Shown: positions 1 through 6,818, counted from the first letter of the stretch. The stretch is 8,954 nucleotides of DNA from an uncultured Gemmatimonadota bacterium (GCA_937136445.1 CAKZOQ010000029.1:1-8954), one strand, 5' to 3'. Numbers and translations: made by a program. Notes: generated by a model from the sequence alone, not told the origin.

Positions 1-320
1 TCGGCATCGTGGCTCTCGAAGGGGCCCGCCGGGGGGCCGCCGGTATTGGTCACCAGGATGTCCAGGTGTCCCAGCGCCTCCACGGCGGCGGCCACCACCG
101 CCTTCACCTCGTCGGGTTCGGTGAGGTCGGCTTCCAGGGCCACCACCCGCCCGCCCGTCTCCCCGGTGATCTCCTCGGCGGCGGCGTCCACCCGCGCCTG
201 CGATCGGGAGCAGATGGCCACCGCCGCCCCCTCCCGGGAGAGGGCCCGTGCGATGGCTTTGCCCAGCCCGGCGCTGGCACCGCACACCAGGGCCGTCCGA
301 TCCTCCAGTCCAAGATCCAT
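1..320 (-). CDS. SDR-family NAD(P)-dependent oxidoreductase, N-terminal part (cut by window edge)
   Basis: This is the first 106 residues of a classical short-chain dehydrogenase/reductase; the rest, including the catalytic Tyr-Lys pair, lies beyond the left edge. Seen: a Rossmann start with the glycine-rich cofactor loop GASAGLGKA (residues 14-22), an SR pair after the second strand (residues 38-39, Arg39 suggesting NADP(H) preference), an acidic ADLTEPDEV segment (64-72) at the usual adenine-ring site, and TNTGGPPAGPF (91-101) where most SDRs have NNAG. That NTGG variant occurs, from memory, in a subgroup annotated as 3-oxoacyl-ACP-reductase-like, so the substrate cannot be named. The ATG at 318-320 is chosen because it sits just before the first Rossmann strand and has a GGAG about 10 nt upstream. 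It lies 41 nt downstream of the cupin gene on the same strand, so the two are probably co-transcribed. The family is certain; the substrate is unknown. Confidence 0.9.
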   Translation of the reverse strand, partial: MDLGLEDRTALVCGASAGLGKAIARALSREGAAVAICSRSQARVDAAAEEITGETGGRVVALEADLTEPDEVKAVVAAAVEALGHLDILVTNTGGPPAGPFESHDA

Positions 321-361
321 GGGTCAGCGGCTCCCGGGCCGTCGAGTCGAGGAGATGGACA

Positions 362-742
362 TCAGTCCTCGTTCTGGAAGTAGGAGTCGCTCCCGTCCAG
401 CCAGTCCTGGCGGGGCGGGCTGAAGACGTCCACGTCGAAGGTGTCCTCCAACGCCTCGGCCCTGTGGGGTACGTGGGCGGGGATGTGCAGGACCTCGCCA
501 GCGCCCACGACCAGCTCCTCCACCTCGTCGCCCTCGCCGATCCAGAAGTGGAGCGCACCCTCAAGGATGTAGGTGATCTGCTCGTTGTGGTGGCTGTGGG
601 TGGGGACGATGGCACCTTTGTCGAGATAGACGTGGGCGATCATCATGTCGTCGCCGGTGATGAGGCGCCGATGGATGTCGTCGGTGACCCGCTCTTTGGG
701 GAGGTCGTCCCAACGGACGTGACGGACGGCGGATTCGGACAT
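362..742 (-). CDS. Small single-domain cupin protein
   Basis: This is a 126-residue, single-domain metal-binding cupin, a normal length for such proteins. Cupin motif 1 spans about residues 43-62: G43, then H49-S-H51, E54-Q55 and a closing G62. Motif 2 spans about 80-95 (IPAHVPH, with H93 as the fourth likely metal ligand); its usual PxG is PAH here. The ligand set fits a mononuclear metal site, but a metal and a reaction cannot be assigned, since such proteins include dioxygenases, isomerases and sensors. The open frame extends 29 codons further upstream, but that stretch is low-complexity Pro/Ala/Leu. The ATG at 740-742 has GGAG 6 nt upstream and begins the conserved part. The SDR gene follows 41 nt downstream, suggesting a two-gene unit in which the cupin might act on the same small molecule (inference). 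No signal peptide, so cytoplasmic. Confidence 0.9.
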   Translation of the reverse strand: MSESAVRHVRWDDLPKERVTDDIHRRLITGDDMMIAHVYLDKGAIVPTHSHHNEQITYILEGALHFWIGEGDEVEELVVGAGEVLHIPAHVPHRAEALEDTFDVDVFSPPRQDWLDGSDSYFQNED

Positions 743-798
743 GGCGGGCTCCGGGGCGAGGGCGAGGGATGGAGGCGGCGCAGGTACGCGGGGGAGGC

Positions 799-829
799 AC
801 AATGGGTGGTGCAGGCCCAGGTGTGTCAA
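799..829 (-). promoter_or_regulatory. Possible promoter for the cupin-SDR pair
   Basis: Within the 109-nt gap between the permease stop (852) and the cupin start (742), the minus strand carries a perfect TTGACA at 829-824. At 17-19 nt spacing the -10 candidates (CCCATT, CATTGT) match the consensus poorly. The hexamer is notable in such GC-rich DNA but could be chance. If real, it would uncouple the cupin-SDR pair from the padR-permease unit upstream. No convincing terminator was seen after the permease stop; only a weak GGGG/CCCC pairing lies right behind it. Confidence 0.25.
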
Positions 830-851
830 CCACGCCGGGGCGGCCCACCCC

Positions 852-3488
852 CTACTCCCGGAGGCTCACTCCGGCATCCACCCGCCCGGCACGCCGCGCC
901 GGGATCCAGGACGCGAAGAGGACGGTGCCGAGGAGGGTGGCGGCGGTGAGGCCCAGGACCACCGGGTTCCCGGCGTCGATGCCGTAGAGGAGCCGCGCGA
1001 GCCCACGGTTGGCCATCCATGCGAAGACCATCCCCACCCCGATTCCCAGCACACCCAGCCACATGCCGTGGCGGACCACCAGCCGCACCAGCGAGGCGGA
1101 AGGAGCTCCCAGCGCCTTCCGGATCCCCATCTCCCGCATCCGCCGGGACACGGTGAAGGAAACCAGCCCGTAGAGGCCCAGCGCCGCCAGGAGGAGGGCC
1201 AGGGCCCCGAAGACGGTGACCAGGCGGGCTACGGTGCGGGTCTCCCCCATGGACTCCGCCAGGGCGGCGGGGAAGGAGACCGCGGAGGACACGGGCAGCT
1301 CCGGGTCGGTCCGCCCCACCGCCTCCACCAGCGCCTGCCGGATGTGCGGGGCCGCTACCCCTCCGCGGCCGTGCAGGACCATCCGGCCCCGGTAGACCTG
1401 GGCCAGCGGGAGGTAGACGCCGGGGTTGCCGGCGCGGCGGAGCGTGCGCATCTGGACGTTGCCCACCACCCCCACCACCCGGCGTCCGGGGGTACCCTCG
1501 AGTCGGCGACCCATCGCCGATTCCCCGGGCCAGAACCGCTCGGCCAGGGCCCGGTTCACCACCGCCACCGGCTCCCCCCCGTCGTCCTCCGGGCGGAAGC
1601 TCCGGCCCTCCAGGAGGGGAATCCCCAGCGTCTCGAAGTAGCCGTCGCCCACCAGGATCCGCTCCGCCTCGAAGCCCGGATGGTCCGGCCGGTCCGCAGG
1701 CCGAACGGTGGCCCGGGAGTGACCGCCGACGATGGGTGCCTGGTCGGCCACCGCTACCGCCTGGAGGCGAGGGTCATCCAACGCCTCGGCCCGCACCCGC
1801 TCCATGAGCTCGAGGCCGTCGGCCTGGTCTTCGTATCGGCCGGTGCCCTCCACGTCCACGAAGGCGGCGGCCAGCCCCGCCGGCTCGAAGCCGGGCTGGG
1901 CGGTGCGGGCGTTGGCCAGGCTCCGGCCCAGGAGCGCCGCCGAGGCCACCAGCGCCACCGACATGCCGAGCTGGAGGACCACCAGGCCGTCGCGGAGGCG
2001 ACCGAACCGGACCGAGCCTCGCTCCCTGGGACCCGGCATCAGTCGCTGGCCCTCGCCCTGGACCCGGAGCCAGGCAGGGATAGCGCCGCAGAGGAGCCCT
2101 GCGCCGAGGCCTGTGACGACCGTGAGCAACCAGACGGCTCCGTCCGGCGCCAGCGAAATGGAGACCGGGTACGGAACGAGACTGGGGAGGAGCCCGGAGG
2201 CGCCGTGCAGCAGAGCCAGTGCCAGAACCGTGGCCACGCCGGCCAGGAGGAGGCACTCGCGTACCAGCAGGGCCACGATCCGACGCCGTCCGGCCCCCAG
2301 GGCGCCGCGGATGGCAAGCTCCTGGCGGCGGGCTTCGTGCCGGGCCAGGAAGAGGTTCGTGACATTGCTGCACGCCAGGAGGAGCACGGTCAGGACGATG
2401 CCCAGGAGGAGCCACGAGGCCCGGCGCGCCTCGCGACGGTCCTCGGGGCTCATGCCCGGCGAGCCCGCCACCAGGACCCGGATCCCCTCGTGTCCCTCCC
2501 AGGCGGCTCGGAGCCGGGTGCTGAGCAGGCTGGCCTCGGTCCGGACCTCCGCGAGCGTGGCGCCCTCCGCCATCCGGCCCACCAGATCGATCCAGCTCGA
2601 CCCCCACTCCTCGAAGGGGAGTTGGCCGTACCAGCCGGGGTGCTGCATGGTCGGCAGCCACACCTCGGGGCGGCGGGCCAGCGTCTCCAGCCCGACGAAC
2701 GCCGGGGGGGCCACCCCCACCACCTCATGGGGCTGCGCACCCAGCGCCACCGTCCGCCCCACGATCCCGGGATCGGCGCCGTAGCGTCGGACCCAGAGCC
2801 GGTGGCTCAGGACCAGGACCGCGTGTTCACCGGGACGGAGGTCGTCGGAGGGCCCGAGGAGTCGGCCCAGGTGGGGCCGAACGCCCAGGAGGCCGAAGTA
2901 GGTTCCGGTGACCATCTCCGCCGGGATGGAGACGGCGTCGGTTCCCCGCCCCAGGACCACGGTGCTCCGCTGGGAGCCGGCGACCTCCGAGAGGGTCCGC
3001 GACTCGGCGGCCAGGAGGCGGTAGGCCGGCCAGGACCAGGAATCCCACCGCGGGTCCTGGTCGTAGCTCCGGGCGATCTGTACCAGACGGCCGGGATCCT
3101 CCACCCCCGCCGCCGGCCGGAAGAGGAGGCCGTCCACCACCGAATAGACGGCGCCGGTGGCGCCGATACCCAGCGCCAGGGTCAGCACCACCATCAGGGC
3201 GAACCCCGGGCGGCGGGTGTAGCTCCGGAGGGCGATCCGGAGGTCGGCGGCCGCGGCCCGTTGCGGGGCGTGCCGGCGTCTCACGTCCCAGGCGTGGGGG
3301 AGGGCGCCCAGGGCGAAGGGCACCGGGGAAGGGTAGTCTCCGGGGCGACCCGGATGACCCCGCGGATGGTCCCGAAGGGCGACCAGCTCCGCCATCCATT
3401 CTGCGCGCCACTCGCCTCGGTGGGGGCGGGGGACCAGGAGGGCGGCGGCCTGGACGATCCCGCGGGCCAGGTGGTGACCGAGTCTCAC
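852..3488 (-). CDS. ADOP-type FtsX/MacB-like permease (duplicated permease with N-terminal extension)
   Basis: This 878-residue inner-membrane protein has the duplicated MacB/FtsX layout. Residues 1-80 form a soluble N-terminal region with the PRPHRGEWRAEWMAEL signature (20-35) typical of 'ADOP' permeases. TM1 is about 96-118, followed by a periplasmic MacB-like domain (about 125-345). A first FtsX block with three helices lies at about 357-383, 405-428 and 450-474. The second half repeats this: a helix at about 501-521, a periplasmic domain (525-745), and helices at about 752-780, 805-826 and 845-863, ending in WIPARRAGRVDAGVSLRE (861-878). Both halves keep the cytoplasmic coupling segment (ELAIRGALGAGRRR at 390-403, EMGIRKALGA at 786-795). 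The GTG at 3486-3488 is chosen because it overlaps the padR stop as GTGA, has GGGGAGGG at 3495-3502, and gives the family's usual N-terminus. No ATPase gene is present in the window. The substrate is unknown; export of a compound or of lipoproteins, or mechanotransmission, are all possible. Confidence 0.93.
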   Translation of the reverse strand: MRLGHHLARGIVQAAALLVPRPHRGEWRAEWMAELVALRDHPRGHPGRPGDYPSPVPFALGALPHAWDVRRRHAPQRAAAADLRIALRSYTRRPGFALMVVLTLALGIGATGAVYSVVDGLLFRPAAGVEDPGRLVQIARSYDQDPRWDSWSWPAYRLLAAESRTLSEVAGSQRSTVVLGRGTDAVSIPAEMVTGTYFGLLGVRPHLGRLLGPSDDLRPGEHAVLVLSHRLWVRRYGADPGIVGRTVALGAQPHEVVGVAPPAFVGLETLARRPEVWLPTMQHPGWYGQLPFEEWGSSWIDLVGRMAEGATLAEVRTEASLLSTRLRAAWEGHEGIRVLVAGSPGMSPEDRREARRASWLLLGIVLTVLLLACSNVTNLFLARHEARRQELAIRGALGAGRRRIVALLVRECLLLAGVATVLALALLHGASGLLPSLVPYPVSISLAPDGAVWLLTVVTGLGAGLLCGAIPAWLRVQGEGQRLMPGPRERGSVRFGRLRDGLVVLQLGMSVALVASAALLGRSLANARTAQPGFEPAGLAAAFVDVEGTGRYEDQADGLELMERVRAEALDDPRLQAVAVADQAPIVGGHSRATVRPADRPDHPGFEAERILVGDGYFETLGIPLLEGRSFRPEDDGGEPVAVVNRALAERFWPGESAMGRRLEGTPGRRVVGVVGNVQMRTLRRAGNPGVYLPLAQVYRGRMVLHGRGGVAAPHIRQALVEAVGRTDPELPVSSAVSFPAALAESMGETRTVARLVTVFGALALLLAALGLYGLVSFTVSRRMREMGIRKALGAPSASLVRLVVRHGMWLGVLGIGVGMVFAWMANRGLARLLYGIDAGNPVVLGLTAATLLGTVLFASWIPARRAGRVDAGVSLRE

Positions 3489-3802
3489 GTCCGACCCTCC
3501 CCGGCCCAGGCCGGATCCAGGGAGGCGGCCCGCACGCGCATCCGGCGGGCGGCCTCCCTCAGCGTTCGCGCTCCCTCGGGGGTGAGGCGGTAGTGCCGTC
3601 TCCGGGGACGCCCCTGGGCCTTCGCCTCGGCTTCGTCCTCCCACTCCGAGTCGACCCACCCCCGATCCCCGAGTCGGCCCAGCGTCGGATAGACGGTGCC
3701 CGAGGGGAGACCGGTATGGGCTACGATGTCCAGCCCGTAGGTGGCGCCATCCCGAATGGCGGCGAGGATCTGGAGGGTTCCCATTCCAGGAGGTCGAGGC
3801 AT
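3485..3802 (-). CDS. PadR-family transcriptional regulator
   Basis: This 105-residue winged-helix protein has the PadR fold: an N-terminal helix with MGTLQILAAI (7-16), Y22-G23, the recognition-helix and turn segment SGTVYPTLGRLGDRGWV (34-50), and the wing ending in RRRHYRLTPEGARTL (67-81). The C-terminal part is short, as in the small PadR subfamily, leaving one helix (about 77-93) for dimerisation. The ATG at 3800-3802 starts directly before the conserved domain; the open frame continues upstream but is not conserved-looking. The ribosome site is weak (GAG about 9 nt upstream), and the likely -10 box is so close that the leader would be short. Its stop overlaps the permease GTG start by 4 bp. 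By precedent for PadR-permease pairs it probably represses its own operon and responds to a ligand that the permease handles (inference). Confidence 0.93.
   Translation of the reverse strand: MPRPPGMGTLQILAAIRDGATYGLDIVAHTGLPSGTVYPTLGRLGDRGWVDSEWEDEAEAKAQGRPRRRHYRLTPEGARTLREAARRMRVRAASLDPAWAGEGRT
3495..3502 (-). promoter_or_regulatory. Shine-Dalgarno site that fixes the permease GTG start
   Basis: The minus strand reads GGGGAGGG here, inside the 3' end of padR. The GGAGG core lies 7 nt before the GTG at 3488. Together with the GTGA overlap it supports translation of the permease from this codon rather than from an upstream in-frame ATG at 3657-3659, which would lie well inside padR. Confidence 0.7.
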
Positions 3803-3818
3803 GATCGGGGCTCGGGCG

Positions 3819-3829
3819 CTATTATATAG
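3819..3829 (-). promoter_or_regulatory. AT-rich -10 box and dyad before padR (promoter with possible PadR operator)
   Basis: An 11-bp AT-rich patch in otherwise GC-rich DNA. On the minus strand it contains TATAAT (3826-3821), a perfect -10 hexamer, 18 nt before the padR ATG. The same bases form a dyad, CTAT-3-ATAG. A regulator bound here would cover the -10 box, which fits autorepression by PadR. No good -35 hexamer lies 16-18 nt upstream (CCTACC/TCCTAC). The promoter reading is likely; the operator role is an inference from position and symmetry. Confidence 0.5.
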
Positions 3830-4004
3830 AAGTGTAAGGTAGGGGTAGGATGGCAGCTCTCTGAAGGGAGGGCAAGGGTCTGGAACCGCGGAACCCCGTT
3901 GCGGACCTCCGGTGTACCTCCTGCCGATCCCGAATACCCATCCGGAACCCGGCGGAGAGTCGCTCCGTCGTGGGCCCGGGGCAGGGCAGACCCAGGGCGG
4001 ACGC
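3830..4004. other. Divergent intergenic region between padR and msrB
   Basis: This gap between divergently transcribed genes should hold the msrB promoter, but no clear -35/-10 pair was found on the plus strand. It contains two GGAACC hexamers 8 bp apart (3882-3887 and 3890-3895). GGAAC resembles the -35 element of many ECF sigma factors, but no matching -10 was identified. No credible coding sequence was seen; the open frame that continues upstream of msrB is low-complexity. Confidence 0.4.
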
Positions 4005-4496
4005 ATGGCCGGCAGCGGCGACGACGAGCGCGAGACGACGGACCAGGACTGGCGGACGAAGCTCTCCCCCGAGGAGTACCGCGTTCTCCGGAAGAAGGGC
4101 ACCGAGCGTGCCTTCACCGGCAGGTATTGGAACGAGAAGGCCGACGGCCTCTATCGCTGTCGAGGCTGCGGCGAGCCCCTTTTCAGCTCCGAGACCAAGT
4201 ACGAGTCGGGGACGGGGTGGCCCTCCTTCTGGGAGCCGGTCCGCGACGACGCCGTGGCCGAGGAGAGCGATCGCAGCCTTTTCATGAAGCGCACGGAGGT
4301 GCTCTGCGCCTCCTGTGGCGGCCACCTGGGCCACGTCTTCCCCGACGGGCCTGAGCCCACCGGCCTCCGCTACTGCATCAACTCGGCCTCGCTGGAGTTG
4401 GACGCCGAGGAGGGTGATGCGACGGAGGTGGCCTCGGATGCCGACGAGGAGCCCTCCAGCGACCGCGGGGTCGAGCCCTCCGGGACCCGAGGTTGA
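4005..4496 (+). CDS. msrB: Peptide-methionine (R)-S-oxide reductase MsrB
   Basis: MsrB reduces methionine-R-sulfoxide in proteins, with thioredoxin or a similar donor regenerating the enzyme. The 163-residue product has the SelR fold. Visible: two zinc-binding CxxC pairs (C52/C55 and C101/C104), GWPSFWEP (71-78), HLGHVFPDGP (107-116), and the catalytic cysteine C124 in RYCINSASL. The position that carries a resolving cysteine in E. coli-type enzymes (SGCGWPSF) is Thr70 here, and these are the only five cysteines. It is therefore probably a one-Cys form whose sulfenic acid is reduced directly by the donor. A 30-residue acidic tail (about 132-163) extends past the family core. There is no signal peptide, so it is cytosolic. 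The ATG at 4005 follows AGGGCGG by 4 nt. The lipoprotein gene downstream starts within the stop codon, so the two are coupled. Confidence 0.96.
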   Translation: MAGSGDDERETTDQDWRTKLSPEEYRVLRKKGTERAFTGRYWNEKADGLYRCRGCGEPLFSSETKYESGTGWPSFWEPVRDDAVAEESDRSLFMKRTEVLCASCGGHLGHVFPDGPEPTGLRYCINSASLELDAEEGDATEVASDADEEPSSDRGVEPSGTRG

Positions 4497-5107
4497 GGGG
4501 CGCCGCCCGGCGCACGGTTCGGCTTCTCCTGGGGACCTCGTTCCTGGCCCTGGTCGGGACGGCCTGCCAGACCGCCCCGCCTCCCGAGCCCGGCTCCACC
4601 CAGGGCACGGCTCCGGACCTGCGGGGCCGCACGGTCATGGTCCTCCCGTTCCAACAGGTGCGGGGGTTCCGCGGAACCCCCGATGCCGAGCTCCTCTTTC
4701 ACCTCCAGGAGCGCGCCGGCGAGGTGGGATGGGTCGCCCCGGACGAGGTGGACGAGGCGCTCTCCCGGGCGCCGGCGATGGACGCCGATGCCCGAGGTCT
4801 CCCGGTGGGTGCCTTCCTGGCCGGAGAGGTCCGGCGGGTCGGGGATCCTCTGTATGGTCAGCTCCGGCGGCTGGGGGCCCTGGTGGACGCCGAGGTGGTG
4901 CTCCTCCCGGTCCGGGCCACCAGCCGACCCGACACCACCGGCGCCGCGGTGATCCGGGTCGAGGCGGCCCTCCTCGCCCTTCGTACGGGGCGCGTCCTCT
5001 GGTACGGAGTGGAAGAGGGCCTTCCGGGCGATCCTTCCGATCCCTCCATCCTGGCGTCCTCCGTGGAGGCGCTGGCCCGATCATTGCTCTGGTATGCATC
5101 GCCCTGA
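4493..5107 (+). CDS. Predicted lipoprotein of unknown function, TTG start coupled to msrB
   Basis: The product has 204 residues. Its N-terminus looks like a lipoprotein signal: basic MRGAARRTVR, a hydrophobic core (11-22), and Cys25 in VGTAC, an imperfect lipobox with Gly at -3. The mature part begins with a Pro-rich linker (29-42) and then an alternating strand/helix pattern: TVMVLPFQQ (47-55), a helix with LFHLQERAGEVGWV (68-81), DAEVVLLPVRA (132-142) and ALLALRTGRVLWYG (159-172). That order recalls the alpha/beta domain of CsgG/TolB-N-type envelope lipoproteins, but this is a resemblance by eye and not an assignment. The only start that keeps the signal peptide is the TTG at 4493, overlapping the msrB TGA as TTGA; no ATG or GTG fits. 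The GAGG directly before it is too close to act as a normal ribosome site, so re-initiation after msrB is likely. Confidence 0.75.
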   Translation: MRGAARRTVRLLLGTSFLALVGTACQTAPPPEPGSTQGTAPDLRGRTVMVLPFQQVRGFRGTPDAELLFHLQERAGEVGWVAPDEVDEALSRAPAMDADARGLPVGAFLAGEVRRVGDPLYGQLRRLGALVDAEVVLLPVRATSRPDTTGAAVIRVEAALLALRTGRVLWYGVEEGLPGDPSDPSILASSVEALARSLLWYASP

Positions 5108-5183
5108 CCTCCGGATGCGACGCTCCCTACACGGACCCGCTCGCCGACGGAGGACGCGCCTTTCACCCGTGAGAACGAGCACG

Positions 5184-5714
5184 ATGAGCACCGCGCCCCC
5201 GACCCCACGCCGTCTCCTCCCCGCCCTGGCCGCCGCTTTGGCCCTGGCCCTGGGCGGCTGCAGCGAGGGCACCGGCACCGAGCTCGCCCTTCCGGAGGCG
5301 GAGCAGGTGGAGGCGGCCTACGTCTACCCCGGTGGACTGGAGGCGCGGATCAGTGGGAACGTGGCGGAGGTGCGCATCACCCAGTCGTCGGACCAGCTCC
5401 GTCGGGGCGGTCGGCTCTGGGCCAAGGTGGGACCCTACATCCTCCTCTTCACGGAGCCCACCTTCCAGCTCTTCGAGGACTACCCGGGCCTCGCAGGAGT
5501 CCGGGTGGTGACCCAGCTCCCCGACGGCACCGAGGTGGCCCGGGCCACATTGGCCCACGACGCTCTCACCGGCGTCCAGTGGCGGCGGGCGCTGAACATC
5601 ACGGGGCGTGCCCGGCGGGACGGAACGGAGCGGGTCACCCTGCTGGAGGATCTGGTGGAATGGGGTGAAGAGCACGCCGAATTCGAGTACAATCCCCGGT
5701 ACATGCAGCGCTGA
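5184..5714 (+). CDS. Predicted lipoprotein of unknown function
   Basis: The product has 176 residues. Seen: a basic n-region (PRR, 8-10), an Ala/Leu-rich core (11-23), and a good lipobox LGGC with Cys26. The mature protein is mostly beta-rich: ELALPEAEQVEAAYVYPG (33-50), ARISGNVAEVRIT (54-66), RLWAKVGPYILLFTEP (77-92), RVVTQLPDGTEVARATL (107-123) and a C-terminal part ending EFEYNPRYMQR. I recognise no family, enzyme motif or metal site, and the mature part has no further cysteines. It lies 76 nt after the previous lipoprotein and 66 nt before the IDH gene on the same strand. The ATG at 5184 is chosen for the compact signal peptide. GTG at 5169 and ATG at 5115 are in-frame alternatives, and a GGAGG at 5149-5153 sits 15 nt before the GTG, so the exact start is uncertain. 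Confidence 0.75.
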   Translation: MSTAPPTPRRLLPALAAALALALGGCSEGTGTELALPEAEQVEAAYVYPGGLEARISGNVAEVRITQSSDQLRRGGRLWAKVGPYILLFTEPTFQLFEDYPGLAGVRVVTQLPDGTEVARATLAHDALTGVQWRRALNITGRARRDGTERVTLLEDLVEWGEEHAEFEYNPRYMQR

Positions 5715-5780
5715 CTCCGGCGCCCCGGCGAAGCCCTCCTTCGTCGTCGGCCTGTGCCTCCCATCCCCCTACGTCCCTTC

Positions 5781-6794
5781 ATGGCGAAGACCATCACCCT
5801 CATTCCCGGCGACGGGATCGGCCCCGAGGTCACCCGGGCCACCCGCACCATCCTGGACCGCTCCGGTGCCGAGCTGGAGTACGACGAGCAGGTCGCCGGC
5901 GTTGCCGCTCTGAAGAGCAAGAACAACCCGCTCCCCCAGGAGACGCTGGATTCCATCGAGGCGACGGGGGTGGCCCTCAAGGGTCCCCTGACGACTCCGT
6001 CGGGGACGGGCTTCCGCTCCATCAACGTGGCCATCCGCAAGGAGTTCGACCTCTACGCCAATGTCCGGCCCGTGGAGACCATCCTCCCCGGCGGCCGGTA
6101 CCAGGACATCGATCTCGTACTCATCCGGGAGAACACCGAAGGGCTCTACGTCGGGGTGGAGCACTACATCGGCATGGAGGGGGATCCGAAGGCCGCCGCC
6201 GAGTCGGTGATGATCATCACCCGCTTCGGGGCCGAGCGCATCTGCCGCTACGCCTTCGAATACGCCAAGCGCAACGGCCGCAAGAAGGTGACGCTGGCCC
6301 ACAAGGCCAACATCCTGAAGTACACCCAGGGCCTCTTCGTGGAGGTGGGGCACAAGGTGGCCCAGGACTACCCGGACATCGTCTGGGAGGACCGGATCAT
6401 CGACGCCACCGCCATGCAGCTCGTCCTGAACCCCCACGACTTCGACGTCCTGGTCATGGAGAACATGTTCGGCGACATCCTCTCCGACCTCATGGCCGGT
6501 CTCGTGGGCGGACTGGGCTTCGCGCCGGCGGCGAACATCGGGGACGATGCCGCCATGTTCGAGGCAGTCCACGGCTCGGCCCCCGACATCGCCGGCCAAG
6601 GGGTGGCCAATCCCACCTCGCTGACCCTCTCGGCGTGCCTCATGCTCGAGCATCTGGAACAGCCGGAGCCGGCGGCGCGCATCCGCTCGGCGTTGGGTTC
6701 GGTCCTCCAGGCCGCGGAAGTACGTACGCCCGATATGGGTGGAAACCACGGCACCGAGGACTTCACGGACGCGGTGCTCCAGGCGCTGGACTGA
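5781..6794 (+). CDS. icd: NAD+-dependent isocitrate dehydrogenase (IDH3-like)
   Basis: This TCA-cycle enzyme decarboxylates isocitrate to 2-oxoglutarate. The 337-residue length fits the short, IDH3-like branch of the isocitrate/isopropylmalate family. Seen: LIPGDGIGPEV (7-17); the isocitrate-type substrate segment TGFRSINVAIRKEFDLYANV (76-95) with Ser80, Asn82, Arg86 and Arg96; Arg117 in IRENTEG and Tyr124; Lys175; Asp208, Asp232 and Asp236; and the family signature NMFGDILSDLMAGLVGGLG (228-246). The Ser-x-Asn pattern separates it from isopropylmalate dehydrogenase. In HGSAPDIAG (264-272) Asp269-Ile270 stand where NADP enzymes have Lys-Tyr, which predicts NAD+ use. The ATG at 5781 gives the usual N-terminus; the 20 nt before it are pyrimidine-rich with no Shine-Dalgarno. 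A GTG at 5754 is in frame but also lacks one. Homoisocitrate dehydrogenase is a less likely alternative. Confidence 0.94.
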   Translation: MAKTITLIPGDGIGPEVTRATRTILDRSGAELEYDEQVAGVAALKSKNNPLPQETLDSIEATGVALKGPLTTPSGTGFRSINVAIRKEFDLYANVRPVETILPGGRYQDIDLVLIRENTEGLYVGVEHYIGMEGDPKAAAESVMIITRFGAERICRYAFEYAKRNGRKKVTLAHKANILKYTQGLFVEVGHKVAQDYPDIVWEDRIIDATAMQLVLNPHDFDVLVMENMFGDILSDLMAGLVGGLGFAPAANIGDDAAMFEAVHGSAPDIAGQGVANPTSLTLSACLMLEHLEQPEPAARIRSALGSVLQAAEVRTPDMGGNHGTEDFTDAVLQALD

Positions 6795-6810
6795 CCCCTA
6801 CCCGGAGCCT

Positions 6811-6815
6811 GGAGG
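6811..6815 (+). promoter_or_regulatory. Shine-Dalgarno GGAGG before the zinc-ribbon gene
   Basis: GGAGG within GGAGGAGC lies immediately before the ATG at 6819, in the 24-nt gap after the IDH stop. It supports this start and a joint transcript with the IDH gene. The core-to-start spacing is short (3 nt). Confidence 0.6.
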
Positions 6816-6818
6816 AGC

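Noticed and set aside
741..3593. A 950-codon open frame on the plus strand, antisense to the permease
   Set aside because: Its translation is low-complexity (Pro/Gly/Arg/His-rich) with no domain. The minus strand encodes a full-length ADOP permease here, so this is an open frame caused by high GC content.
3657..3659. Upstream ATG start for the permease
   Set aside because: It would add 57 Arg/Gly/Pro-rich residues encoded within padR. The GTG at 3488 has the SD, the GTGA overlap and the family's usual N-terminus.
3882..3895. GGAACC direct repeat as an ECF sigma -35 element for msrB
   Set aside because: No matching -10 element was found at a suitable distance, and six-base repeats are expected by chance in GC-rich DNA.
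5769..6749. A 326-codon open frame antisense to the IDH gene
   Set aside because: It mirrors the codon pattern of the IDH gene and shows no recognisable motif; the plus-strand IDH has all its catalytic residues.
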